Source: Halobacillus ihumii
Lineage (GTDB): Bacteria > Bacillota > Bacilli > Bacillales > Halobacillaceae
Direction of reading: 5' to 3'
DNA: 64,000 nt
NCBI RefSeq assembly: GCF_902726645.1
Contig: NZ_CACVAO010000001.1
Span: forward strand, 2,836,764-2,900,763
In this document: piece after piece, positions 16,794 through 25,743 of the stretch
Layout of the letters: every line of letters starts with the position of its first letter
Numbering within the stretch: position 1 is the first letter of the stretch
Program-made: the position numbers and the translations under genes
The notes under the pieces: model-generated
The model's database searches: none
What the model was told of the DNA's origin: nothing
Seen by the model: only the letters and a program-made list of their open reading frames with translations

Positions 16794-18179
16794 TTGTTAC
16801 TTGATATATTACCAGTATCGCTAAGAAAATATTTAAAGATGTCCAAAAGACAGCGTAAAAATGAAATGCAATCCACTCTATGGTATATGCCTATGCTATA
16901 CATAGGTTTAGCCATCTTGCTTGTTGCCGTAACGCTTTTTCTTGATTTAGTTGTGAATGTAGCACCATACACGTTTGAGATTTTACACTTTAATGCTTCG
17001 GTAACGAGGACACTTGTGAGTACGTTGATCGGAGGTATTTTGACTCTGAGTGCGTTCACAATTAACTCTTTGCTAGTTGTGCTTACTACGTTCAGCGGTC
17101 AATTTTCTCCACGGATGCTCTTAAATTTCACATCAGATAAGCAAACACAGCATGCTCTTGGGATCTTTAATGGGAGTTTTATCTATGTTCTTGTGCTGTT
17201 TTTATTTATTGGAAGTGCTGATAATGAAGTGTTCGTCACGGTGCCGCTTGTAACCATTGCTCTGGCATTTATAGCAGCAGTGACGTTTATATATTTTATT
17301 AACCACGCAACGACGTGGATGCAAGTCCATAATATTACCTACAGTATGAAAGAAGTATCTGAAAAAATTGTCTACAATACGTTAAGGGTAGAATTGGAAC
17401 CTTATCGGACAAAAGAAAAAGGCGACTTGATGGAAGAGGGGCGTAAATTGGCTGAGCAAGTCAAAATAGAGACTTCAGGCTATTTGCAACTGATCCATTA
17501 TAGAAAGATGATTGAAGAGGCTAGGAAAGATAATATTATTATAGAACTACATTCACAAGTAGGAGATTATATTCTAGAGGGAAATGTTCTTTACAGCTTC
17601 TGGGGGCCGGGCGCCAAGAGTGTGGGTCGGCAGAAATATCTCCAAATGGTAGAGATGGGTCACAAGGAAACAGAAATTCAAGATATTCAAATGGGAATGC
17701 ATAAACTAGCCGAGATCGCTATCAAAGCTGTAGGAAATGATGACCCTAAGACAGCTACAAACACCATTCATAAGATGACCGAACTTATGCTTTCGATAGA
17801 TAGCTACATTACATTTACACCGTATTTGGCTGATGAGAATCATCAAGTTCGCATTATTATGAAAGAAGAAACATTTGAATACTATCTGTACCGCGGTTTT
17901 GGTTTCATCCGCCATTATGCCGGTGACAATCACTTAATCATTACGGAAATTATTAGCGGTTTGGCCATGGTTGCTGATTCTATTGATTCGTCCAAGCATG
18001 AGGCGATATGGAAGTTTGGGTGTAACACGCTTGACCATATTGAGAACAAACTAATTTATGAACTGGATAAGACTTTCTTATTGCAGGAGTTCCATAAACT
18101 TGCCAGCGCAACAGGGAATATGGACGGATATAGGGAAATTGAGAAGAAGTTTTATCCTGCTGCAAATGAGAATGTTTAG
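16794..18179 (+). CDS. DUF2254 membrane protein
   Basis: Predicted 461-aa protein. Residues 1-180 hold four transmembrane helices with the family-typical LVSTLIGGILTLSAFTINSLLVVLTTFSGQFSPRML. The remaining 280 residues are a soluble domain (HSQVGDYILEGNVLYSFWGPG and helical repeats). The start is a TTG at 16794, 9 nt after GGGAGGAGG. DUF2254 function is unknown; the topology suggests an ion-channel-like or sensory membrane protein (inference). Confidence 0.82.
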   Translation: MLLDILPVSLRKYLKMSKRQRKNEMQSTLWYMPMLYIGLAILLVAVTLFLDLVVNVAPYTFEILHFNASVTRTLVSTLIGGILTLSAFTINSLLVVLTTFSGQFSPRMLLNFTSDKQTQHALGIFNGSFIYVLVLFLFIGSADNEVFVTVPLVTIALAFIAAVTFIYFINHATTWMQVHNITYSMKEVSEKIVYNTLRVELEPYRTKEKGDLMEEGRKLAEQVKIETSGYLQLIHYRKMIEEARKDNIIIELHSQVGDYILEGNVLYSFWGPGAKSVGRQKYLQMVEMGHKETEIQDIQMGMHKLAEIAIKAVGNDDPKTATNTIHKMTELMLSIDSYITFTPYLADENHQVRIIMKEETFEYYLYRGFGFIRHYAGDNHLIITEIISGLAMVADSIDSSKHEAIWKFGCNTLDHIENKLIYELDKTFLLQEFHKLASATGNMDGYREIEKKFYPAANENV

Positions 18180-18213
18180 TGTTAAGGTTTTGGGATTCTA
18201 TATTAGGTATTTA

Positions 18214-18256
18214 AATAAGCCAACAGAATGGATCACTTCTGTTGGCTTATTTTCTG
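18214..18256. terminator. Bidirectional terminator between DUF2254 and NADH oxidase genes
   Basis: AATAAGCCAACAGAA pairs perfectly with TTCTGTTGGCTTATT around an 8-nt loop. T residues follow on both strands. It lies between convergent genes. Confidence 0.85.
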
Positions 18257-18264
18257 TGGGGAAA

Positions 18265-19620
18265 TTATACAAGCTCAGGCTGTTTAGCTGTACGAAGGGC
18301 TGCCAACCCTGCCTTATTTAAAAAGTTCCATGGCTGGTTAAAGTGTGGTTGGAAGAATTGGTCTACAAATGCCAATTCATCGATTGTCATACCCTGCTGG
18401 ATACCGACAGAAATCGTGTTGATGGCTTGAGTAACATCTGCTTTTGATATCACCTGGGCACCTAGAAGGCGTCTTGTATCAGGGTCAAATGTTACTTTTA
18501 ACTTAACGTTTTCTGCTGTAGGCATAAAAGCAGGACGGTGAGTGTCCTCTATTGTGATGTTTTTCACATGAATGTCCGTGAAAGAAGCAGATGTTTCAGT
18601 TAATCCAGTTGAGGCCATGTTTAAATCGTAAATACGCAGTCCGGATGTGCCCTGTGTCCCAACGTTTGCAATCGTTGGTTCCAATAAGTTCCGTGCGGCA
18701 AGTGTCCCCATACGAACAGCATTTGTAGCGAGCGGAATATAGGCATGTTCTCCAGTCGGGTTATACTTGACTGCACAGCAATCACCGGCTGCAAAAATGG
18801 ATGGATTGCTTGTTCTCATATACTCATCAACAGTAATAGCTCCATTATCCAGCATATCAACTTTTCCTCTCAACAACTCAGTATTAGGTCGGAAACCTAC
18901 ACACATGATGACTAGATCTGTCTCATACTCATCTTTGTCTGTAATGACTTTGTTCACAGAGCTGTTCTGACCTTCGATGCGTTCCACAGTTTGTGAAAGA
19001 GCAAGCTTGATGCCGCGGGAGTGGAAATCAGTTTCTACTTCGTTAGTGAATTCAGCATCAAGATACTTATTTAAAATTCGGTCAGCCCCGTCGATAAGCG
19101 TCACCTGTTTACCGGCTTTTTCGAATGCTTCTACGAGTTCAACACCGATATAACCTGCACCGACAACGGTAACTCGTTCTGCTTTTTCAGCCCGTTCAAT
19201 GATGGTATTGGCCTGATTGTAGTTCTTGGCTAACAGTACGTTATCAAGGTCTATCCCTTTGATCGTTGGGGTGACAGGCCAAGATCCTGTCGTCATGACG
19301 AGTTTATCATAATCATCGGTAACGGTTTCTCCCGTCACCAGGTTCGTTGCATGGATGAATTGCCGCTCTGTATCAATATCATCAACATCATGCTGTATCT
19401 TCATTGTAATGCCTAACTCTCTCATTTCTTTGGGGGAGGAGTAGAATAAGCCTTGAGGGTCATCGACAATGCCTCCTACATATAGGGCTAGACCGCAAGA
19501 TAAAAATGATACGTTATCGTTTCGTTCATAGACGGTGACTGTTGAATCAGGATATAAATTCGCAATCGTAGTGGCAGCTGCTGTTCCGGCATGTGTACTT
19601 CCGATGACTGCAATTTTCAT
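18265..19620 (-). CDS. nox: NADH oxidase (FAD-dependent, CoA-disulfide reductase family)
   Basis: Predicted 451-aa flavoenzyme. The FAD dinucleotide fold is at the N-terminus (VIGSTHAGTAAA), with His10 and the redox-active Cys42 in SFLSCG, both conserved in water-forming NADH oxidases. A second Rossmann motif (VVGAGYIGVELVEAF, about 150) binds NADH, and IFAAGDCCAVKY is the second FAD motif. It probably reoxidises NADH with oxygen. Two Rex boxes around its promoter show NADH/NAD+ control. AGGAGG precedes the ATG. A CoA-disulfide reductase role is possible but Rex control favours nox. Confidence 0.88.
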   Translation of the reverse strand: MKIAVIGSTHAGTAAATTIANLYPDSTVTVYERNDNVSFLSCGLALYVGGIVDDPQGLFYSSPKEMRELGITMKIQHDVDDIDTERQFIHATNLVTGETVTDDYDKLVMTTGSWPVTPTIKGIDLDNVLLAKNYNQANTIIERAEKAERVTVVGAGYIGVELVEAFEKAGKQVTLIDGADRILNKYLDAEFTNEVETDFHSRGIKLALSQTVERIEGQNSSVNKVITDKDEYETDLVIMCVGFRPNTELLRGKVDMLDNGAITVDEYMRTSNPSIFAAGDCCAVKYNPTGEHAYIPLATNAVRMGTLAARNLLEPTIANVGTQGTSGLRIYDLNMASTGLTETSASFTDIHVKNITIEDTHRPAFMPTAENVKLKVTFDPDTRRLLGAQVISKADVTQAINTISVGIQQGMTIDELAFVDQFFQPHFNQPWNFLNKAGLAALRTAKQPELV

Positions 19621-19643
19621 AAGGTTATCCTCCTAGTTATCAT

Positions 19644-19728
19644 TTGTGAAATATTTCACAAGTTGACTATAACCTTAGTATAATCTGTAAAAAGCTAACA
19701 CACAAGTACATTGCTCACTATTTCACAA
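19644..19728 (-). promoter_or_regulatory. nox promoter flanked by two Rex operators
   Basis: TTGTGAAATATTTCACAA at 19644-19661 is a perfect Rex box. A second, degenerate copy at 19711-19728 (TTGCTCACTATTTCACAA) matches 14 of 18 positions. Between them, read on the minus strand, lie TTGTGT (19705-19700) and TATACT (19682-19677) with 17-nt spacing. Rex is the redox-sensing repressor that leaves DNA when NADH rises, so nox should be induced by reductive stress. Confidence 0.88.
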
Positions 19729-19777
19729 ATTAGTCAAAAGTATGGTGCTGCCTATTGTACGAGCTAATATAAAAAAC

Positions 19778-19806
19778 ATCCTGCTTCTTATTAGACGAAG
19801 CAGGAT
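19778..19806 (-). terminator. Terminator of sppA-yteJ
   Basis: ATCCTGCTTC and GAAGCAGGAT pair around a short loop. On the minus strand a T-run follows. Confidence 0.85.
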
Positions 19807-19819
19807 CGGTTTCGTTCAC

Positions 19820-20353
19820 TCATTCAGAATCCTCAATTGAATCATTGAGACGTTTGAATTTATTTTTTATAACTGAAGTGTCCGCAAATAAATCGTGAAT
19901 CCCTTGGTGACGTTTTGTAAAGGCAACAACCAGGTAAGGCAAGCCTAAAAGCGCCATGCTGATATACCTGCCAATACACTCTCGGAAAATGATTTGCCCG
20001 TTGGTGAGAGGCTGATCATTTAGTGATTCGACAGATAAGCCAAGAATCATCTTCCCAAGTGTGGCACGGAAAAATTTTGTCATTAAAATAAAATAGAGAA
20101 AAAAGATGATCGATGTCGTGATATTTGCTGCACTGAACATGCTGATCCAAAGTTTTGCCTCCTCTAGGTTCAACAGTCGGAGGATCGGTCTGGTCACAAT
20201 CGAATTAACGCCCCAGATAACCATCAGGTCAATAAGATAAGCAACAAAGCGGGGGCCGAACCCAGCATAAAATACTCGTTGTATATCGTCTTTTTGTCCT
20301 TTGAACATCTCATTGAGCGGTATGTCATTAGGGTGGTGCTCGGTAGTCTCCAT
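19820..20353 (-). CDS. yteJ: RDD-family membrane protein (YteJ-like)
   Basis: Predicted 177-aa membrane protein with the RDD-type start GPRFVAYLIDLMVIWG, then three more hydrophobic helices including TLGKMILGLSVES and a PYLVVAFTKRHQGIHDLFADTSVI end. It is 12 nt after sppA, the same gene pair as sppA-yteJ in B. subtilis. The function is unclear; co-occurrence with the signal-peptide peptidase suggests a role in membrane protein quality control (inference). Confidence 0.82.
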   Translation of the reverse strand: METTEHHPNDIPLNEMFKGQKDDIQRVFYAGFGPRFVAYLIDLMVIWGVNSIVTRPILRLLNLEEAKLWISMFSAANITTSIIFFLYFILMTKFFRATLGKMILGLSVESLNDQPLTNGQIIFRECIGRYISMALLGLPYLVVAFTKRHQGIHDLFADTSVIKNKFKRLNDSIEDSE

Positions 20354-20365
20354 ATTTGTCCCTCC

Positions 20366-21364
20366 TTACTCGCTGTACATGTACATCAAGGTTGGTCCTT
20401 GACGGTTGCTAATCAATTGTTTGATGAAGCGGACTTCGCTATTTGGCAGTAAGCTCTTGGCTACCGGAAGGTTAAAGAAGGAACCTATGCTGTTCTGTTT
20501 ATATTTAAACACTTGCGGGTTTCCTCCAACTTTTTTCTGCAATGCATTCAATGCTTCATCTTTAAAGCCAATTTCATCGACGAGTCCGTTTTCAACAGCT
20601 TGCTTACCAGAATAAATTCGTCCATCTGCGAGCTCATAGACTTTGTCTTTAGGCATCTCACGTCCTGATGCTATAACCTCAACAAACTGTTCGTAAGATT
20701 CATCAACAAGAGCCTGAATGATTTGACGGTCTTCTTCAGACATAGGACGCGTTGGACTCATGATATCTTTGAATTCACCACTCTTGAACGTGTTGAATTT
20801 GATCCCAAAGTCATTGGCTAATTGCTGATAATTGATACTTTGCATAATCACACCAAGCGAACCTGTGAATGTTTCATTCGAAGCGAAAATTCGATCGGCA
20901 GGAGCTGAAATGTAATACCCGCCTGAAGCGGCCATTCCACCCATAGAAACGTAAATCGTTTTACCAGCTTTCTTAATCTCAAGGAGCTGATCATGGATTT
21001 GCGCACTTTCATAAACTCCTCCGCCTGGCGAGTTCACATAGAGCAGCACACCTTTTATACTGTCATCTTTTTTGATGGCCTCTAATTTCTTTAGGAACTG
21101 CTCGTGTTGATATCCTCCAGACCCAAAAGGATTGGAGCCTGACCCTGGATTGTTAATAATTGTGCCATTTACCTCAAGCTGGACAATTCGGTTGGCGGTT
21201 GAACCTTGTTCAATGATTTGCTCCTTTGGCTTCTGACTTACTGAAAACATCGAGGTTGTATTTTCAGAAATACTTTGATTCATGAAAAAGCTGACACTCT
21301 GAAATGCAATCGCGATCAGCAATATACTCGCGGCGATAATACTGGCCACAATACGTTTGTTCAT
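20366..21364 (-). CDS. sppA: Signal peptide peptidase SppA
   Basis: Predicted 332-aa membrane-anchored serine protease that degrades cleaved signal peptides. It has one N-terminal transmembrane segment (residues 4-25) and the S49 peptidase domain. The catalytic dyad is visible as Ser147 in MAASGGYY and Lys199 in KSGEFKD, at the same positions as B. subtilis SppA. AAAGGGGATT precedes ATG 21364, while a 41-residue upstream extension lacks a binding site. Upstream lies a 21-nt repeat array. Confidence 0.92.
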   Translation of the reverse strand: MNKRIVASIIAASILLIAIAFQSVSFFMNQSISENTTSMFSVSQKPKEQIIEQGSTANRIVQLEVNGTIINNPGSGSNPFGSGGYQHEQFLKKLEAIKKDDSIKGVLLYVNSPGGGVYESAQIHDQLLEIKKAGKTIYVSMGGMAASGGYYISAPADRIFASNETFTGSLGVIMQSINYQQLANDFGIKFNTFKSGEFKDIMSPTRPMSEEDRQIIQALVDESYEQFVEVIASGREMPKDKVYELADGRIYSGKQAVENGLVDEIGFKDEALNALQKKVGGNPQVFKYKQNSIGSFFNLPVAKSLLPNSEVRFIKQLISNRQGPTLMYMYSE

Positions 21365-21552
21365 ATGTAATCCCCTTTCAAGATATGTACAACCATCAGA
21401 GCTGTACTTAATGAGGCGATCTAATCCTGCCCCTTTATTCATACGGTTCATGGAATGGAAAGTTTCGTAAAATACGAGATTTTTCATGTAAAATTTGAAG
21501 TGACATGTGAAAAAAGGAGGAGTCAGTAGGCTGGTTTAACTAAATGTTTTCA

Positions 21553-21657
21553 GTTAGGACGTTATGGTCCTCCGTTAAGTCGCTATGGCTTTGAGTTAGG
21601 GCGTTATCATTTTGAGACAAGACGTTATGGCTTCCTGTTAAGGTGTAATAAAAAAGA
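21553..21657. repeat. 21-nt tandem array A (5 units)
   Basis: Degenerate units begin at 21553, 21574, 21595, 21616 and 21637, exactly 21 nt apart, each opening GTTAGG, GTTAAG or GACAAG. Most then read CGTTATGG-like. On the minus strand the units read CCTAAC/CTTAAC/CTTGTC followed by about TCAAAA and ATAACG. They lie upstream of sppA. No ribosome binding site or gene accompanies them. Confidence 0.8.
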
Positions 21658-21659
21658 AA

Positions 21660-21697
21660 AAGAGTGTCCCTCAAGTCATTGGTACACTTTAGGGACC
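21660..21697 (-). terminator. Terminator of DUF3231 copy 2
   Basis: GTCCCT and AGGGAC bracket a loop just beyond the stop. On the minus strand the stem is followed by CTCTTTTTCTTTTTT. Confidence 0.7.
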
Positions 21698-21702
21698 TCA
21701 TG

Positions 21703-22716
21703 TTATTTATCTTTATTGATTAATTCGTTTCGGTTCTCTGCTTGAGGCGGCTCTTCCATCCAATTGTTTTCAATCATAATTTTTCCGCCTTCTTTTGAAT
21801 AAGTGAAGATATCCTTTGCCAGCATAGCCATTTTTACAGGAAGATCCGGACGGAAGCTGAATGCCCCGCCAATAACGTTGCTTCCTAATCCAAAGGTGCT
21901 GAGCAGGTTGGTGTTATACATCATCAGCTTTTCTGAAAAGGGAGGTGTGGTAGAATCCGTCGCCTTTCCTGCAAATGTAACCGGGGCTTGGATGTTACTT
22001 TCCAACAGAATGTCGCTGAGTTCTGTGATTATTTTCTGTGAGATTTCTTTCCCTTTGAGAAAGTGGTTCTTAGCAGCTTTGTTTCTAGCTGCCTGAGCGT
22101 AGCCCGTCATCAACTGCATACCAGCTGTATTGGTTTCGATTCCATAACATAAATGCCCGATTTCCATGGCGTTTAAAGGCCGCTTTTCCTGAGAAAATGG
22201 AAATCCGCTAATGTATTTTGGGTCTTTTACAATCTCAACTTCCTTCGGTACGGAAATGTGAGGCGGACGCACCAGTGTACCCCGGTTTAACAAGACCTCG
22301 GTGATGTTGTCGTACACTTTCTGAGCGTGCTTAGTCAAACGGTTGTTTAAACTTCTAATATCCTTTCGATAGGACATGGTACTATACAATGCATAATAGC
22401 CAACGCTGACTTTTGCCATCGTACGTACATACATCAAGTCAAAATCCTGATCAAATAAACGAGGCACGCCTTTTCTGACGTCCTGCTCAGTAAAGCCGAT
22501 GGGGACGATCGCTTGCTCATTTTGCAATATAGTTGTCAATTCTTTAACAATGCGAACTTCACCTTCATAAAGCTTTGTGAGGATCTTTTGTGACTCTTTG
22601 TCATCAGTTTCTTTAAAATGTTCCAGTACACTGATCATCATGGTTTTAAATTGATATAGTGACCAGATAATTCCGATTTCAGTAGCACTTAGCTGCACGT
22701 GTCTAGAATCTCCCAT
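21703..22716 (-). CDS. DUF3231 protein (copy 2)
   Basis: Predicted 337-aa paralogue of the protein at 9389-10402, also with two internal helical repeats. Shared landmarks are EKRPLNAMEIGHL, STTPPFSEKLMMYNTNLLSTFGLGSNVIGGAF and WMEEPPQ near the C-terminus. GGGTGGTAT precedes the ATG. A perfect inverted repeat lies in the divergent region upstream. The role is unknown; the family is concentrated in spore-formers. Confidence 0.82.
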   Translation of the reverse strand: MGDSRHVQLSATEIGIIWSLYQFKTMMISVLEHFKETDDKESQKILTKLYEGEVRIVKELTTILQNEQAIVPIGFTEQDVRKGVPRLFDQDFDLMYVRTMAKVSVGYYALYSTMSYRKDIRSLNNRLTKHAQKVYDNITEVLLNRGTLVRPPHISVPKEVEIVKDPKYISGFPFSQEKRPLNAMEIGHLCYGIETNTAGMQLMTGYAQAARNKAAKNHFLKGKEISQKIITELSDILLESNIQAPVTFAGKATDSTTPPFSEKLMMYNTNLLSTFGLGSNVIGGAFSFRPDLPVKMAMLAKDIFTYSKEGGKIMIENNWMEEPPQAENRNELINKDK

Positions 22717-22776
22717 TATATACCACCCTTATTTATTGTTACTCCTTACTATTTCCAGTATTTGTTTAATTATGAT

Positions 22777-22801
22777 GATTCATGACATATAGTCATGAAT
22801 C
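22777..22801. promoter_or_regulatory. Perfect 10-bp inverted repeat, probable operator
   Basis: GATTCATGAC, five central bases ATATA, then the exact complement GTCATGAATC. It sits between the divergent DUF3231 (start 22716) and DUF4030-like (start 22861) genes. There is no T-run, so it is unlikely to be a terminator and more likely a binding site for a dimeric regulator. The regulator is not identified. Confidence 0.6.
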
Positions 22802-22860
22802 ATATTTTCATAATTGATCTATATATTGTAGTACAAGCAATATTATATGGAGGGGAGCAG

Positions 22861-23811
22861 ATGAAGAAGAGGATAGGTATTGGAATTGGGACAGCTTTAG
22901 CTTGTGTGATCATCGTTTGTTTATTTTATTCTTTTTCCAGCAATCAAACAGTACCAAGCGAACACTTAGAAAAAAGGATCAAACATAGCATGGAGGAAAC
23001 GGAACGGATGAACAAAACGATAAGATCTTTTCAAGAAAGTCTACATAAACAGCTCCAAGAAAGAGGCTTGAAAGGTAGTATTTCCAGTTCGATCGGTGCT
23101 ATTTTTTCTTCAAAACCTCCTTCTGTAACGATTAGAGTTGAGAGTAAGCAGTATAAACAAAAAAACGAAAAGGAAATAAAGCATATCATTCAAAAGCTGG
23201 TTACTTCTCATCAGCTGGGAGACGTAGACATTCATGTAAAAGTAGCGGATAGAAGATTAGAAGAGCCAAGTGAACAAGATAAAAAGCGGGAGAAGCATAT
23301 GAGAGAATTATTTGAAATCGCTCACGAAACTTTAGAAGAGGCAGGGGATATCAAAGTTAGCTCGATTAGCGTAAGTGGAAGAGAACCTAAAACAATGACA
23401 ATTGAAATAAAGGGATCAGAAAAGCTTTACCATGATGTTCGGAAAGACATTAAGAAACGTGTACACGATGCCATATATACCAAAAAGAAATTAGATTTAA
23501 CCATTAAAGTAAACAGAAGAAATGAAAGCCGTATGAAGTGGTCTCCTATTTTCCATTCCATTATGGAAGAAACCGATAAAAATTTTGATGATGTGACAGG
23601 ATTTGCGCATTCTTTTCACCCGAAACCGCTGCAAATTATTTTAAAAACATCTTTATCGAACGGATGGTTTTCATGGGGAACGAAGGATAAGGTCAAAGAA
23701 ATTGAGACTTATGTGGAGAAAATAATAGACATTAAAAGTGAAGAATTATCCAAAAAGGCCACTCCTTATAAACTAATTATTAGGGGGGAAGAAGGTAACA
23801 AATTGAACTAG
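22861..23811 (+). CDS. Membrane-anchored DUF4030-like protein
   Basis: Predicted 316-aa protein with one N-terminal transmembrane helix (residues 5-27) and a long, highly charged extracytoplasmic part. Two similar segments (PSVTIRVESKQYKQKNEKEIKHIIQ and PKTMTIEIKGSEKLYHDVRKDIKKRV) suggest repeated alpha/beta units. This resembles DUF4030 proteins of Bacillaceae, of unknown function. ATG 22861 follows TGGAGGGGAG. It runs alone, and a possible terminator hairpin lies near 23919-23950. Confidence 0.6.
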   Translation: MKKRIGIGIGTALACVIIVCLFYSFSSNQTVPSEHLEKRIKHSMEETERMNKTIRSFQESLHKQLQERGLKGSISSSIGAIFSSKPPSVTIRVESKQYKQKNEKEIKHIIQKLVTSHQLGDVDIHVKVADRRLEEPSEQDKKREKHMRELFEIAHETLEEAGDIKVSSISVSGREPKTMTIEIKGSEKLYHDVRKDIKKRVHDAIYTKKKLDLTIKVNRRNESRMKWSPIFHSIMEETDKNFDDVTGFAHSFHPKPLQIILKTSLSNGWFSWGTKDKVKEIETYVEKIIDIKSEELSKKATPYKLIIRGEEGNKLN

Positions 23812-23950
23812 TATACCAATTGAAATCCATGGTGATGGGCCACTAGAACTTTATGATTCTGCTGGCTTATTATAGTAGTTGGAAAAAATGTCTTATAACT
23901 GTGAATTTGCCACAAAGAATCCAGAAGAATTCCAATTTAAGTGGATTTTT

Positions 23951-23977
23951 TGAAACTAAATAATGGTTCCACACGTA
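23951..23977 (+). promoter_or_regulatory. SigW-type promoter of the flotillin gene
   Basis: TGAAAC at 23951 and CGTA at 23974 are separated by 17 nt, close to the ECF sigma-W consensus (TGAAAC, 16-17 nt, CGTA). In B. subtilis the flotillin operon yuaFGI is a SigW target. The leader to the start codon is about 220 nt, with a small inverted repeat AAACCCA/TGGGTTT at 24152-24179 and no other supported gene in the 23812-24202 gap. Confidence 0.6.
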
Positions 23978-24202
23978 TTCATAGTAGAGAGAGGCTCACG
24001 GTTGATGAGAGGTTTCTGATAAATAACTACCCATAACTCCATGTTAAAGCATCTAAAAACCGGACTATTATGAAGAGAGTAACTCATGAAAATCATTTCA
24101 AAAAATATAATACATACTGGAGTTTTTATAAGGTGGAGACGGTAATATTAGAAACCCAATATACATATTACGTGGGTTTTAGAATTTTAAGGGGGAATGG
24201 AA

Positions 24203-25720
24203 ATGCTTGAAGGAGCATTATTGTTTGTGATTTTAGGAATTATTGGTTTCTTAGTCGTCGCCGGCGGAATTATAACGTTCATCATTTTTAAAGTGCGTTA
24301 TAAAACGGCAAGCTCGAATGAAGCCTTGATTGTGACGGGGCCAAAGTTAGGAGATCCCGAGAAAGAGAAGAATGTGTTTGAAGATGATAATGGCCGTTCA
24401 GTGAAGATTATCCGCGGGGGCGGATATCGTCTGCGTATGTTCCAAACGGCTACCCCAATTGATTTGACTTCTTTTCAGCTGCAAGTTAACTCGGAAAAAG
24501 CGTACACCAAGGAAGGAATTCCGGTACGCGTAGCGAGTACAGCAGTGATTAGTATCGGCAGTGAGCTTGAGATCATGGCGAATTTTGCCGAGAAATTCTT
24601 AGGGAAAAAGCAAGATGAGCGAGAATCCGAATTGAAGGATGTCTTAAATGGTCACTTGCGCTCCATCATTGCGTCGCTGCCTATCGAGAAGATTTACAAT
24701 GATTTTAAAGAGGTCAATACACAGGTGAAGAAAATTGCTGAATCCGATTTAAAAGGTATGGGCTTTGAAATTACTTCGTTCGCCTTAAATGACGTAGAGG
24801 ACGTTGATCAAGAGAATGGTTATATTGATGCCCTCGGGCGTCCACATATTGCTGAAGTACAGAAGAAGGCGAATATGGCAGAGTCTGATGCGCAAAAAGA
24901 AACACGGATTTATCAGGCGAAGAATGATCAGGAAGCTCAAAATGAAGAGATTCGCCGTTTAACTGATGTGGCAGAATCGAAAAAAGAGAAAGATATAAAA
25001 GAGGCTGAATTTAGAAAAGATACGAATCGGGCCAAAGCTAATGCTGAACAAGCGGGTGAGATTGAGCGTCAAAAGCTCGCTCAGCAAGTTAAGGACGAAG
25101 AATTGAAGGTTCAGTATATCGAGAAACAACGTGCGGTTGAACTTGAAGAAGAAGAAAATAAACGCCGCCGCTCCATCGCTGATGCTGAGGCTTACCAAAC
25201 GACCAAAAAGGCAGAAGCGGAAGCAGAGAAGGAGCGCATTAAAGGTGAATCAGAAGCAGAAGTTATCCGCCAGCGTGGTATAGCTGAAGCGGAATCGAAA
25301 GAACGGATGGCTAAAGCCATGGAACAGTACGGAGAAGCAGCCATTATGGAGATGATGATCAATGTATTACCTGACTATGCAGAAAAGGTATCTGCTCCTC
25401 TGTCCCAAATTAAAGATATGAAAGTGATTGATATGGGAGGATCCAATTCTCAAGGCGGGTCCGCGAAAGTGGCGAATAGTGTAACTTCAACTATGCTGGG
25501 TATTCAGGAATCTTTAAAGGAAACTACCGGAATGGACTTGAAAGCAATGCTTGAGAGCTATGTTTCACGAGGGAACGTTAATCCGTTTGATCCTTCTCCT
25601 GACAGCCATTATCAAGAAGCAGCGGCATCTGAGGAATATAAGACGAGACCTCAAGAAGCAGAAGAAGAAGCTCCAGAAAAAGAATTGGAAGAGGAAAATA
25701 AAGGATCAGACAAAAAGTAA
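24203..25720 (+). CDS. floT: Flotillin (YuaG-type)
   Basis: Predicted 505-aa membrane scaffold protein of functional membrane microdomains. An N-terminal hydrophobic segment (residues 3-30) is followed by a PHB/SPFH domain (about 35-220). A long Glu/Lys/Ala-rich coiled coil (220-390) with EAEAEKERIKGESEAEVIRQRG repeats and a charged tail end the protein. AAGGGGGA sits against ATG 24197, so ATG 24203 is the better start. The size matches B. subtilis YuaG (509 aa). No NfeD/YuaF gene precedes it, unlike the usual arrangement. Confidence 0.9.
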   Translation: MLEGALLFVILGIIGFLVVAGGIITFIIFKVRYKTASSNEALIVTGPKLGDPEKEKNVFEDDNGRSVKIIRGGGYRLRMFQTATPIDLTSFQLQVNSEKAYTKEGIPVRVASTAVISIGSELEIMANFAEKFLGKKQDERESELKDVLNGHLRSIIASLPIEKIYNDFKEVNTQVKKIAESDLKGMGFEITSFALNDVEDVDQENGYIDALGRPHIAEVQKKANMAESDAQKETRIYQAKNDQEAQNEEIRRLTDVAESKKEKDIKEAEFRKDTNRAKANAEQAGEIERQKLAQQVKDEELKVQYIEKQRAVELEEEENKRRRSIADAEAYQTTKKAEAEAEKERIKGESEAEVIRQRGIAEAESKERMAKAMEQYGEAAIMEMMINVLPDYAEKVSAPLSQIKDMKVIDMGGSNSQGGSAKVANSVTSTMLGIQESLKETTGMDLKAMLESYVSRGNVNPFDPSPDSHYQEAAASEEYKTRPQEAEEEAPEKELEEENKGSDKK

Positions 25721-25743
25721 ATGAACCAGAAAAAGCTAAATAA

